Of a stretch of 58,203 nucleotides of DNA, positions 7,358 through 15,398 are shown piece after piece. This stretch comes from Proteobacteria bacterium SG_bin4 (GTDB lineage Bacteria; Pseudomonadota; Gammaproteobacteria; Burkholderiales; Nitrosomonadaceae): positions 1 to 58,203 of the forward strand of contig LWDH01000057.1 of NCBI GenBank assembly GCA_002083395.1. The letters run 5' to 3'. A program made the position numbers and the translations under genes. The stretch's first letter is position 1. Each line of letters opens with the position of its first letter. Below the pieces are notes generated by a model. It saw only the letters and a program-made list of their open reading frames with translations, was not told the DNA's origin and did no database searches.

Positions 7358-7891
7358 GTGGCCTTAAAACCGACCATTTATAAATTCAAGATCGCGTTGA
7401 CCGATCTCAATCGCAATTATTACGATACGCTGAGCCTGACCGTAGCCCAGCATCCGTCCGAAACGCTCGAGCGCATGATGGCGCGCATGCTCGCATTTTG
7501 CATCAACGCCCAGGAATCGCTGCTGTTTACCAAAGGCTTGAGCACCGTGGAAGAACCCGATCTATGGGCGCATACTGCGGATGGTCGGATCGACGTATGG
7601 ATCGACGTCGGCGAACCCGACCCGGACCGCGTCAAAAAAGCCACCCGCATCGCACAAACGGTCAAAGTTTACAGCTTCAATTCCAAATCGAATGTCTGGT
7701 GGATACAAGAACAAGCAAAATTCGCTCCGCTGACCGCCGCTGTCTTCCGGTTTGAATGGCCGCACATTCAGACGCTGGCAACATTATCGCAGCGCACGAT
7801 GGACATCTCCGTCACGATCACCGGAGAATCGGCGTTTGTAGCAGCGGAAGCGGGGGAATGCGAGGTGTGCTGGGTGACGCTGAAAGCTTGA
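7358..7891 (+). CDS. yaeQ: YaeQ family protein
   Basis: 177 residues matching the YaeQ family (about 180 aa): ALKPTIYKFKIALTDLNRNY at the start, ETLERMMARMLAFCINA, then PDLWAHTADGRIDVWIDVGE and VKVYSFNSKSNVWW. The fold is a PD-(D/E)XK nuclease-like core, with the acidic cluster in the DVWIDVGEPD segment (residues ~80-90). In E. coli YaeQ was linked to suppression of an rfaH-type elongation defect, but its activity is not established. The start is GTG. It follows ybiT by 44 bases and may share its transcript. Confidence 0.9.
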   Translation: MALKPTIYKFKIALTDLNRNYYDTLSLTVAQHPSETLERMMARMLAFCINAQESLLFTKGLSTVEEPDLWAHTADGRIDVWIDVGEPDPDRVKKATRIAQTVKVYSFNSKSNVWWIQEQAKFAPLTAAVFRFEWPHIQTLATLSQRTMDISVTITGESAFVAAEAGECEVCWVTLKA

Positions 7892-7913
7892 ATTTGTATC
7901 TTACTTCCTGCTT

Positions 7914-9239
7914 TCATTTGACCGCGCTTCCAACGAACGGTTGAAGCCGCAATGCATTCCGGATCTTATCGCGATGATCTTGGCTCACCCCCGTTGCATC
8001 GGCATAATCTCTCCAGCGCGCTACCACTTGCTGCACGTCATGCAGGATCGCCTTGGCCTGTCCGCGTTTCAAACCGGCTATTTTCTCGACTGCGATAAAA
8101 TCGGCCAGCTCGAATCCATCCCGCTTACCGTTCAGCGTCATTTGGTGGGTAGAGGTCCAGCGTCCGGCGGGTTGATAGCTATACGTGACGTCAAATGCGG
8201 GCGCCAATCTCCAAGTACCTTGTTTATCCATCAGAAACGCGATGTTTTTGACATGATCGTCCTGATTGCGGGCAACGACGTTAAACACCATGCGCCGGAA
8301 TTGTTGCTCCACATCACGCATGGGCAAATGTAGCCGCTTGAGAACCTGCAAGGCTTGTTCGTAGCTGTATGCACCCGCCAGGTTGAAATCGAAATGCGCC
8401 AGTGCGCCCAACGATTGCATGTGTAATTTTTCGCCATTATCGAGACGATCGAAGCGTTTAGTCATGAAGTGCTTGCGTCCCTTTTCTTCCAGCAAGCGGC
8501 ATTCGCTCATATGAATACCGGCATCGCGCGCCATCAGATAATAGGCATATTCAATCGCGCCGTAGCCTTTGGGATCTTCCAGTTCCTTGTCTTTATTACC
8601 GCTGACGCCATCGAATTTAAGCAACCAGTAACCGAACCCTTCCGGCGCTTTCACCTGCCCCGAACGTACTTCATTCGTCGCAGGATTCCAGGCAATCACC
8701 GCTTTGGCACGCGCACCGCCTGCGGAGGTGCCGATCTGCAGGATTTGTTTGAGCGCATGGGCTTTCTGCGCATCGTCGCCAAACGCTTCCGTCAGTTGCT
8801 CACGGTGCGTCAGCACTTCCGAGGCCAGCTCGATCAATTTCGCGACTTGGATTTTTTGCGATGTGCGTGCTTTCGGGCCTATCACCGGCGCAAACTCGAG
8901 CGCACCCATGCCTCGGCTACCGGTGTAGCACAACCGTTCGACCGCATTGAACGAATCCGGCAAACGACCTTGGGTAGCAAGCCAGGCATCGATCAAGGCA
9001 TTGCCAAACTTATCCGGCAATGAATCGGCCAACAAGCCGGGCAAACCGCGAAAGGTATCCCATCCCAGCGCCGGAAAGCGATAAACCGTATTCGCCAGCG
9101 GCATCGTGAGCGGTGCAATTTCGATGCCGCTACGAATAAATTGGCTGTCGTATTCAAAATTCGCCACCGTACCGCTATCCGCCATTGCCACGGCACCGAT
9201 GGTGCGTCCCCATAATTTGACTTCAGCAACCGTGCTCAT
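7914..9239 (-). CDS. hipA: HipA-family toxin, Ser/Thr kinase
   Basis: 441 residues, the full length of HipA-type kinases. Visible motifs are the phosphate-binding/autophosphorylation loop GTSAGGARAKAV (~167), the ATP-contacting YWLLKFDG (~200), FMTKRFDR (~260), the catalytic NQDDHVKNIAF (~325) and the metal-binding APAFDVTYS (~345). HipA toxins phosphorylate glutamyl-tRNA synthetase or related targets and slow growth; the substrate here is inferred only from the family. It lies 16 bases downstream of the HTH antitoxin in the usual hipB-hipA order. All kinase motifs look intact. Confidence 0.92.
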   Translation of the reverse strand: MSTVAEVKLWGRTIGAVAMADSGTVANFEYDSQFIRSGIEIAPLTMPLANTVYRFPALGWDTFRGLPGLLADSLPDKFGNALIDAWLATQGRLPDSFNAVERLCYTGSRGMGALEFAPVIGPKARTSQKIQVAKLIELASEVLTHREQLTEAFGDDAQKAHALKQILQIGTSAGGARAKAVIAWNPATNEVRSGQVKAPEGFGYWLLKFDGVSGNKDKELEDPKGYGAIEYAYYLMARDAGIHMSECRLLEEKGRKHFMTKRFDRLDNGEKLHMQSLGALAHFDFNLAGAYSYEQALQVLKRLHLPMRDVEQQFRRMVFNVVARNQDDHVKNIAFLMDKQGTWRLAPAFDVTYSYQPAGRWTSTHQMTLNGKRDGFELADFIAVEKIAGLKRGQAKAILHDVQQVVARWRDYADATGVSQDHRDKIRNALRLQPFVGSAVK

Positions 9240-9255
9240 GATCTCGAATGCCCTG

Positions 9256-9624
9256 TCAGGACGATGAATCGCCCCAAGTCCAGGGTTTCTCAGGGATTCT
9301 CTTGACCACTGCCGTACGACGGGCGCTTGTCCGTTGCTTCCCTTTTCCTGCCCGCTTCTCTTTTAATAACGCCATCGGACTGGGAATGCTTTCCGGCAAC
9401 CATTGATCCAATCCATCCAACAAATCCAATACACGGCACAAACGCATCAATGTGACCAATTGCACCGATTCACCGGCTTCAATCCTTTCCACTGTGCGCT
9501 TCGCCACCCCGGCTTCCGCCGCCAGCGCCGCCTGAGACAATTGACGCGCGATGCGCCGCTGCGCCAATCGTTTGCCCAGCTCATTCAAGATAGCTTCATC
9601 GGAAGTTTCATTGTTTACAATCAT
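9256..9624 (-). CDS. hipB: HipB-like HTH antitoxin
   Basis: 122 residues from the ATG at 9624. A Cro/C1-type helix-turn-helix (LGKRLAQRRIARQLSQAALA, then EAGVAKRTVERIEAGESV) lies at about residues 15-60. The C-terminal tail is rich in Lys, Arg and Ser, longer than in E. coli HipB. It should bind HipA and repress the operon. An in-frame TTG start at 9663 would add 13 residues but would run into the AT-rich promoter-like region, so I prefer 9624. Confidence 0.88.
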   Translation of the reverse strand: MIVNNETSDEAILNELGKRLAQRRIARQLSQAALAAEAGVAKRTVERIEAGESVQLVTLMRLCRVLDLLDGLDQWLPESIPSPMALLKEKRAGKGKQRTSARRTAVVKRIPEKPWTWGDSSS

Positions 9625-9685
9625 ATTCGCCAATTGTGTCGATTTAATGCTATTAATATACAATATATCGTCATAGATGGCGAAT
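9625..9685 (-). promoter_or_regulatory. Likely hipBA promoter/operator
   Basis: ATTCGCC (9625-9631) and GGCGAAT (9679-9685) form an inverted pair directly upstream of hipB, with an AT-rich TATATTGTATATTAATAG-like stretch (minus strand) between them. HipB proteins bind short inverted repeats in this position. The pair is only 7 bases per arm, so the operator reading is inference. Confidence 0.4.
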
Positions 9686-10045
9686 TAATCCATATCATTG
9701 TTTAAGATCTTACTTCCAGCATATAAAGTGCGATTAACCGGGATGCGTGAGACAGGCTATTAGAACAGATCCAATGCGGCTTCAAGATATCCCGCATCCA
9801 TTCTGAACCGGTCTTATTCCCCATGCCAGCGGGTTTACGTGTTACGATTGCGTTACGATGCTTCGCTGGCGGCACAGCAATCAGATTTGCTGAATTCTAG
9901 CTGCAATCATCACGGCGCTTGCTATTCCAGAACAGCTTCTTTGACTTACCGGTCACAGCCGCTTGCCTGGAGTTTTGGCAATCTGGGATTTTAATCGTCC
10001 GGCGCGGATAGCAGTGACTTTATTACTTAGAAATTAATCGGTTGA
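9686..10045. other. Intergenic region upstream of nadB, no gene seen
   Basis: About 360 bases with ordinary composition and no reading frame or RNA structure that I can support. It must hold the nadB promoter, but no convincing -35/-10 pair stands out. Confidence 0.5.
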
Positions 10046-11641
10046 ATGTCTAACAACTATTTCGATACGCTCATTATCGGCAGCGGGCTGGCTGGTTTCT
10101 CCCTGGCCTTGCATCTGGCGAAACAGCAAAAAATCTGCATCGTCACCAAGCAAACAGCCGATTCCGGCGCTAGTTCCTGGGCGCAAGGCGGCATTGCAGC
10201 CGCGCTATCCCATGAGGACTCCCCCGCTCAGCATGTGCACGACACCTTGATTGCCGGGGCCGGTTTATGCGATGAAGCCATCACCCGGTTTGTTGCCGAA
10301 CATGCAGCGGCTGCAATCCATTGGCTGATCGATGAGGGCGTTGTTTTTACTGCCGATCCAAGCAACGGGACCGGCTTACATCTCACCCAGGAAGGCGGTC
10401 ACAGCACCCGGCGAATCATCCATAGCGGCGATGCCACCGGTAAGGCCGTGCAGCAAGCATTGATCGAGCGGATCCGGATGCATCCGAACATCTGTATTCT
10501 GGAACATCATATCGCGATCGACCTGATCACCAGCGATAAATTGCCGGATTATAAGAACGCTGAACAGAAACGCTGTTTCGGCGCTTATGTGCTCGACAAG
10601 AACAAAGATAAAGTGCGCACCTTTACTGCCCAAAACACGGTATTGGCGACCGGCGGCGCGAATAAAGTTTATCTCTACACCACTAACCCGGATACCGCCA
10701 CTGGTGACGGCATTGCAATGGGTTGGCGGGCCGGCTGCAGAATCGCCAATATGGAATTCATTCAATTCCATCCGACTTGCCTTTACCATCCGCATGCCAA
10801 GTCTTTTTTAATCAGTGAAGCTGTCCGCGGAGAAGGCGGATTATTGAAACTGCCCAATGGCGATCGTTTTATGCCCCGCCATGATGAGCGCGCAGAGCTC
10901 GCGCCGCGAGACATCGTCGCACGCGCGATCGACTTTGAAATGAAGAAACGCGGTTTGGATTGCGTGTATCTGGACATTTCGCATAAACCGGCGGATTTTC
11001 TGAAAGAACATTTTCCGACGATTTATGCCCGTTGTCTGGAGTTGGGTATCGACATCACCCAAGAGCCGATACCGGTTGTTCCCGCTGCACACTACACCTG
11101 CGGCGGCGTTGTAACCGACCGGCAAGGCCGGACCGATTTGAGCAATCTCTACGCCATCGGCGAAACCGCGCATACCGGCTTGCATGGCGCAAATCGCCTG
11201 GCCAGCAATTCATTGCTCGAATGCGTAGTTCTGGCCCAAGCTGCAAGTAAGGACATAATCAGTCAACCCGCGAATGGATTGCCGCCGCTCCCCGATTGGG
11301 ATGAAAGCCGGGTCACCGATGCGGACGAGGAAATTGTCATTGCGCACAACTGGGATGAATTGCGCCGTTTCATGTGGAATTATGTCGGCATCGTGCGCAC
11401 CACGAAACGGCTGCAGCGCGCGCAACGCAGAATCGAGTTACTACGCGAAGAAATCAATGAATATTATACGAATTTCCGTGTTACCAGCGATTTGCTCGAG
11501 TTGCGCAATTTGGTCGACAGCGCCGATCTGATCGTGCGTTGCGCGATGCTGCGTCATGAAAGCCGCGGCTTGCACTTTAGCAAAGACTACCCTAGGACTT
11601 TACCGGCCGCTCACAACACCATTCTCAGAAAAAGCAATTAG
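10046..11641 (+). CDS. nadB: L-aspartate oxidase
   Basis: 531 residues. NadB oxidises L-aspartate to iminoaspartate, the first step of de novo NAD synthesis, using FAD. The FAD-binding GSGLAGFSLAL is at residues ~12-22, followed by SSWAQGGIAAA (~43), a hallmark of the succinate dehydrogenase/NadB flavoprotein family. The active-site region FIQFHPTCLY (~239) and the C-terminal FAD segment HTGLHGANRLASNSLLE (~378) are intact. The helical C-terminal domain is complete. nadA and nadC are not in the window. Cytoplasmic. Confidence 0.96.
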   Translation: MSNNYFDTLIIGSGLAGFSLALHLAKQQKICIVTKQTADSGASSWAQGGIAAALSHEDSPAQHVHDTLIAGAGLCDEAITRFVAEHAAAAIHWLIDEGVVFTADPSNGTGLHLTQEGGHSTRRIIHSGDATGKAVQQALIERIRMHPNICILEHHIAIDLITSDKLPDYKNAEQKRCFGAYVLDKNKDKVRTFTAQNTVLATGGANKVYLYTTNPDTATGDGIAMGWRAGCRIANMEFIQFHPTCLYHPHAKSFLISEAVRGEGGLLKLPNGDRFMPRHDERAELAPRDIVARAIDFEMKKRGLDCVYLDISHKPADFLKEHFPTIYARCLELGIDITQEPIPVVPAAHYTCGGVVTDRQGRTDLSNLYAIGETAHTGLHGANRLASNSLLECVVLAQAASKDIISQPANGLPPLPDWDESRVTDADEEIVIAHNWDELRRFMWNYVGIVRTTKRLQRAQRRIELLREEINEYYTNFRVTSDLLELRNLVDSADLIVRCAMLRHESRGLHFSKDYPRTLPAAHNTILRKSN

Positions 11642-11715
11642 AAAATCATGTATCGCACGGCTATCATCGCGCCATTCACCGCATTCTCCCGAAACCAGTC
11701 ATAGTTTAAGCGGCC

Positions 11716-12189
11716 ATGAAAAATGATTGGAATGATCCCCCGGTCGTGCAATGGTGCCAATACCTGCTTGACAGCTACGCTCATTGGCTCCGGCATGAGC
11801 TCATCGACCGCAGCGGCACACCGCTGGAGCAAGCACAACGGCTGTTCCACTGCCCGTTTGTCGTCGCATCGCATGGCACCGAAGCGGACCCGGTGCTGAA
11901 TTACGGCAATCAGACAGCGCTGGCGCTATGGGAAATGAATTGGCAGCAATTCACGCAAACACCGTCACGACTCACCGCCGAGCCGCCTAACCGCGAAGAA
12001 CGCGCCCGCATGCTGGAACAAGCAAAAACTCAGGGCTATATCCCGGATTATCGCGGCATCCGGATTTCCAGCAGCGGCAAACGTTTTCTGGTCGAACAAG
12101 CAACCATTTGGACGATACTAAAGCCGGACGGCACCACCATCGGCCAAGGCGCGACTTTCTCATCCTGGAAATTTCTCGAAGAACAATAA
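11716..12189 (+). CDS. MEKHLA domain-containing protein
   Basis: 157 residues matching the MEKHLA family, a PAS-like domain found alone in bacteria and at the C-terminus of plant HD-ZIP III factors. Features are HCPFVVASHGTEADPVLNYG (~45-65), ALALWEMNW (~72) and the terminal TIGQGATFSSWKFL. The fold suggests sensing of a small ligand or redox state, but there is no known function for the bacterial single-domain form. It follows nadB by 74 bases on the same strand and precedes tRNA-Ser. Confidence 0.85.
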   Translation: MKNDWNDPPVVQWCQYLLDSYAHWLRHELIDRSGTPLEQAQRLFHCPFVVASHGTEADPVLNYGNQTALALWEMNWQQFTQTPSRLTAEPPNREERARMLEQAKTQGYIPDYRGIRISSSGKRFLVEQATIWTILKPDGTTIGQGATFSSWKFLEEQ

Positions 12190-12269
12190 CGAGCGCTGCC
12201 CGCTGCAAAAACAAATTTGCCCGAAAATGATATCTGGTTTATTCTTGGCCCCCAATTGCATGACAGCCT

Positions 12270-12361
12270 GGAGAAATGACCGAGTGGTTGAAGGTGCACG
12301 CCTGGAAAGCGTGTGTACGGCTCAAACCGTACCGCGGGTTCGAATCCCGCTTTCTCCGCCA
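12270..12361 (+). tRNA. tRNA-Ser (GGA anticodon)
   Basis: 92 bases including an encoded CCA. The acceptor arm GGAGAAA pairs with TTTCTCC; the anticodon stem CACGC/GCGTG closes the loop CTGGAAA with anticodon GGA (codons UCC/UCU); a long variable arm (TACGG...CCGTA) is class II, as expected for serine; and the T-arm is GCGGGTTCGAATCCCGC. Its 3' end served as an integration site (see the repeat at 14644-14669). Confidence 0.97.
12335..12360 (+). repeat. Attachment site in the tRNA-Ser 3' end
   Basis: CGGGTTCGAATCCCGCTTTC and the next six bases recur at 14644-14669 with one mismatch in 26. The copy here is inside the functional tRNA; the distal copy marks the far edge of the integrated segment. 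Confidence 0.82.
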
Positions 12362-12617
12362 ATTCGTAGTCTCACCCAGACCACTCCAGACCAACTAAGA
12401 TCCATAAGAAACGGGGTGTTAGTTGTGTTTCAAAAAATGACCGATTAGTCTCGGCAGGTCTCCAAAGGCCTCGGTTGTGGCACAAAAATGACACAAAATT
12501 GCCACAAGTTATTTTTGCCGATAATCTCACTAAAGCGTATGGCACAGAAAATTGCCGCCGCATGCGCCCGCATATTTTTAGCGAGTTAATCAACCCTGGC
12601 GAAACGATCGACCGATC

Positions 12618-12770
12618 CGCAAGAAAATCTGGATTCCGGCACTGAAAAAAGCAAGCATCAAATACTACAATCCTTACCGGACGCATCATACCTTTGCCTC
12701 TCTGATGCTATCCAGAGGCGAGCGCTACATGTGGGTTGCGCAGCAAATGGGGCTAAGGATTGGGGGATGA
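12618..12770 (+). pseudogene. C-terminal remnant of a tyrosine recombinase (integrase)
   Basis: One frame reads KKIWIPALKKASIKYYNPYR, then HHTFASLMLSRGERYMWVAQ and QMGL before a stop. This is the C-terminal catalytic region of phage/island integrases (compare RHTFAS...WVAxQMGH). The expected Arg of RHTF is His here, the protein stops before the nucleophilic Tyr, and no upstream catalytic domain is present. It is a dead fragment but identifies how the island arrived. Confidence 0.82.
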
Positions 12771-12917
12771 TTATCAAGGTCATGGGCGGTGGATTCCACA
12801 GAAATAAATCAAAGCCTAGTTCCTGCCTTTCATGGCTCGCCAAAACGGATAAATCTCTTAATTGGATTTTTAGAATTTCAGTTTGATATCTCATGTATAT
12901 ACATCTGCAGCGAATAG

Positions 12918-13649
12918 TTAGCTGCTCGCATCATTGATCTGATACATTTCCATTACAGCTCGATTACCACGACGAGAATTGCAGTGAAGGCAAGCCGTTA
13001 TCAGATTTTCATAAGAGTTATCACCTCCACGCGAAACAGGCTGAATGTGATCAAGAGTTGCTGTGAATCGGGTTAACTGTTTCTGGCAGTAATGGCACTT
13101 ATAGTTATCTCGCTCGAAAACCTTAAGGCGATTTTCAGGGACGTTATAAAAATCGAGTTCGCGGCGAGCATCTACCGGCTTCACTTCTGTTTGCTGCGCG
13201 GCTATAGTTGCTTTCAATTGCTGACAAATGGCAATTTCTTCAGGAATATAAACCCTGTAAGGCGTTCCTTCTCTGGTTGTATCGCCCGCTTTAGCAATGA
13301 CACCTTTCTTTTCAAGACCCGAAAGCGCATCTTGGACCGAGCTATAGCTGAGTGATGATGTTTGGCCACTGCTCGATGTGATAACACCTTTCTGCATGCC
13401 GCGAACGCTTACGCGCGCGTATTGATTACCACTTGCAAGAATGCTTTTACGGAAGAGATTCCAGTAGATAGCGGCCTCATATGGAAGTAGTTGCGGTTGC
13501 AAGTAGTCCACAATGCTCGCAATAATCGATGGAATTTCGAGTGCGTCGAAATTGTGAGAAAAGGAGAAGTTGTCTTCCTCACTTATCTCTGCCTCAAGCA
13601 AATCGAGAAGCGACCGGATCTTACTAATTTTATTTTCTTGGTCAGTCAT
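12918..13649 (-). CDS. HNH endonuclease family protein with N-terminal helical/winged-helix region
   Basis: 243 residues. The C-terminal third is an HNH nuclease: CHYC (~186), LDHIQPVSRGGDNSYENL and CLHCNSRRGN, with paired cysteines for a structural zinc and the catalytic DH. The N-terminal half (residues ~60-140) resembles a helix-rich DNA-binding domain seen in replication-initiator or wHTH proteins (YEAAIYWNLFRKSIL, LSYSSVQDALSGLEKKGVIA). It is likely a DNA endonuclease or a regulator with nuclease activity, possibly defensive. It is carried by the island and opposes the integrase remnant. Confidence 0.75.
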   Translation of the reverse strand: MTDQENKISKIRSLLDLLEAEISEEDNFSFSHNFDALEIPSIIASIVDYLQPQLLPYEAAIYWNLFRKSILASGNQYARVSVRGMQKGVITSSSGQTSSLSYSSVQDALSGLEKKGVIAKAGDTTREGTPYRVYIPEEIAICQQLKATIAAQQTEVKPVDARRELDFYNVPENRLKVFERDNYKCHYCQKQLTRFTATLDHIQPVSRGGDNSYENLITACLHCNSRRGNRAVMEMYQINDASS

Positions 13650-13883
13650 ACCTGTAATTGCTAACGTAATATATGTGACAAAAAAATCACATAACTTAAC
13701 GAAGAAATTCTAATTCGTAATTAATTGAGTAGCTTATAAATAGAAAAAACCAGAATGTAAAGACAAATACACTTTTTAGATTCTCCCCCGTTCAAGTAAC
13801 ACGGGGGCTACAAATACATTAATGACAATACAATCTTTAGCGTATCATAAAAGAATCAAAAACATCAGAAGAGGGTGAATCTT

Positions 13884-14114
13884 ATGACTCCTACTGTTCG
13901 TGAAAACTTTATTTCTCAAGCGCCCCCTGAAGTACTCAATGCACTTCGAAAAATTGCAGAATCCGAAGGGCGATCAATACAGGCTGTATTTGATGAAGCA
14001 CTACGTGAATATATTGAACGTAAAGAAAAAGGATTGCCTCGCTATCATACCCTGGATGCTTTTTCTGAAAGTCTGAAGGAATTTGATCAGCTTTACCGTG
14101 AATTAGCCAAGTAA
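13884..14114 (+). CDS. Antitoxin partner of Doc
   Basis: 76 residues from the ATG at 13884, which has GAGGGTG about 8 bases upstream; an in-frame GTG at 13875 is possible. The sequence (PPEVLNALRKIAESEGRSIQ, then VFDEALREYIERKEKGLP) looks like a short ribbon-helix-helix protein with an extended C-terminal helix. It lies two bases before a Doc-type toxin, which is the main reason for calling it an antitoxin. It is not a Phd homologue by sequence, so this is a non-canonical pairing class. Confidence 0.72.
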   Translation: MTPTVRENFISQAPPEVLNALRKIAESEGRSIQAVFDEALREYIERKEKGLPRYHTLDAFSESLKEFDQLYRELAK

Positions 14115-14116
14115 CC

Positions 14117-14491
14117 GTGAAGGATTATGTAACCGTTTCCGATGTACTGGCAATCCACTCAATATTGATAAAACGTTACGGCGGCTCACACGGTATCCGC
14201 GATCATGGCGCGCTTGAGTCTGCTCTGCTTCGCCTTCAGTCAGGCTACTATACCGACATAATCTCAGAAGCGGCCGCACTAATGGAAAGTTTGGCTATCA
14301 ATCACCCATTTATTGACGGTAACAAACGAGTCGCTTTCGCAGCAGCCGATGTTTTCCTTCGTATTAACGGTTACCGAATCAATGCGAAACCAATGACTAT
14401 TTACGCCGCTATGATGCAAATGCTTGAAGCAGGAACATTTGACAGAATCAACCTTGAACAATGGCTAAAGCAGATAGTTGTCAAAGCATAG
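14117..14491 (+). CDS. doc: Doc-family (Fic fold) toxin
   Basis: 124 residues. The signature NHPFIDGNKRVAFAAADVF (~60-78) contains the Doc/Fic catalytic motif HxFxDGNKR. The N-terminal DVLAIHSILIKRYGG-xxGIRD-xALE is typical of death-on-curing proteins. Doc kinases phosphorylate elongation factor Tu and halt translation. The start is GTG, two bases after the antitoxin stop. It is the last gene of the tRNA-Ser island. The motif is intact, so the toxin may still be active. Confidence 0.9.
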   Translation: MKDYVTVSDVLAIHSILIKRYGGSHGIRDHGALESALLRLQSGYYTDIISEAAALMESLAINHPFIDGNKRVAFAAADVFLRINGYRINAKPMTIYAAMMQMLEAGTFDRINLEQWLKQIVVKA

Positions 14492-14643
14492 TAGCTTAAT
14501 CCCAAGTTTTAACTCGCCTTGCCGCTTTAACCAAATGAGTTTAAACTGGTTTCATAGAATTTTAGAAATTCTCTCAAACGCTCTAAAATGACACAAAAAC
14601 AGCAAGGGGAAATGTTAAATGGTTGATATATCAAATATAGACA

Positions 14644-14669
14644 CGGGTTCGAATGCCGCTTTCTCCGCC
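14644..14669 (+). repeat. Distal copy of the tRNA-Ser 3' end (attachment site remnant)
   Basis: CGGGTTCGAATGCCGCTTTC and the next six bases match 12335-12360 with one mismatch. There is no tRNA body upstream, so this is the displaced end left by integration. It lies within 14492-14797, a gap that otherwise holds only the palindrome at 14556 and the trp promoter region. Confidence 0.82.
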
Positions 14670-14758
14670 CAATAAACACGCTTGTAAAAACCTTCCAATC
14701 ATCATTGCTGGCTTTCATGCTGGTAAAATCAGCGAGATAATCTTATTTCGTCATTTGG

Positions 14759-14764
14759 TATAAT
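14759..14764 (+). promoter_or_regulatory. Possible -10 box of the trpGDC operon
   Basis: TATAAT lies 34 bases before the trpG ATG. A matching -35 is not convincing. A second candidate is TATTAT at 14779-14784 with TTGGTA at 14755-14760, but that would leave almost no leader. Confidence 0.3.
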
Positions 14765-14797
14765 CGATAAATTATTTATATTATACGCCGGCTCAAA

Positions 14798-15364
14798 ATG
14801 CTGTTAATGATCGATAACTACGATTCTTTTACCTACAACCTGGTGCAGTATCTTTCGGAGCTGGGTGAAGACGTCGTGGTCTATAGAAATGATGAAATTA
14901 CACTGGATACCATCTTGAAATTAAAGCCTGACCGGATAGTAATCTCCCCAGGGCCTTGCACACCGAATGAAGCTGGAATTTCATTATCTGTTATCAAAAA
15001 ATTCAGCGAAGATATCCCTGTCCTAGGAGTGTGTCTGGGACATCAAAGCATCGGACAAGCATTCGGCGGACACATTGTTCATGCGAAACAATTAATGCAC
15101 GGCAAGACATCCCCGATTTTTCACAAAAATGTTGGAATTTTCCGCAACCTGCCGAACCCGTTTATTGCCACTCGCTATCACTCGCTCGTGATTGAACGAT
15201 CGACATTACCCGATTGCCTTGAAGTTACTGCTTGGACCGAAGATGATGAAATCATGGGCGTTCGCCATAAAACCCTCGCCATCGAAGGTATCCAGTTCCA
15301 CCCGGAATCAATCCTGAGCGAGCACGGGCATCAAATGCTCGAAAATTTTCTTAAACGCGCCTAG
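14798..15364 (+). CDS. trpG: Anthranilate synthase component II, glutamine amidotransferase
   Basis: 188 residues of class I glutamine amidotransferase. The nucleophile is Cys79 in GVCLGHQ, and the partner residues are His168 and Glu170 in QFHPES. It releases ammonia from glutamine for TrpE, which makes anthranilate from chorismate; the same protein often serves PabB for folate. IDNYDSFTYNLVQYL at the N-terminus is the family hallmark. It leads a trpG-trpD-trpC run. trpE is not in the window; the tRNA-Ser island lies upstream where it might have been. No clear ribosome site precedes the ATG. Confidence 0.95.
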   Translation: MLLMIDNYDSFTYNLVQYLSELGEDVVVYRNDEITLDTILKLKPDRIVISPGPCTPNEAGISLSVIKKFSEDIPVLGVCLGHQSIGQAFGGHIVHAKQLMHGKTSPIFHKNVGIFRNLPNPFIATRYHSLVIERSTLPDCLEVTAWTEDDEIMGVRHKTLAIEGIQFHPESILSEHGHQMLENFLKRA

Positions 15365-15398
15365 TGCTGTCAATACCGTAATTTCATAAGGCATTCGA

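Larger units (their letters stand above)
12362..14669. mobile_element. Small decayed tRNA-Ser integrative island
   Basis: The 2.3 kb between the tRNA-Ser and the duplicated 3' tRNA end carries an integrase remnant next to the tRNA, an HNH endonuclease gene and a Doc TA pair. The 14-mer AAAATGACACAAAA occurs near both ends (12485-12498 and 14585-14598), as expected for integrase arm-type sites or end duplications. A palindrome AGAATTT-TAG-AAATTCT is at 14556-14572. No conjugation or phage genes remain. Apart from the integrase scrap, 12362-12917 holds nothing else recognisable. Confidence 0.78.

Noticed and set aside
14638..14671. A second tRNA gene suggested by TTCGAAT and a TCTCCGCC end.
   Set aside because: Only the last ~26 bases of a tRNA-Ser are present with no acceptor 5' strand, D-arm or anticodon arm; it is the displaced attachment site.
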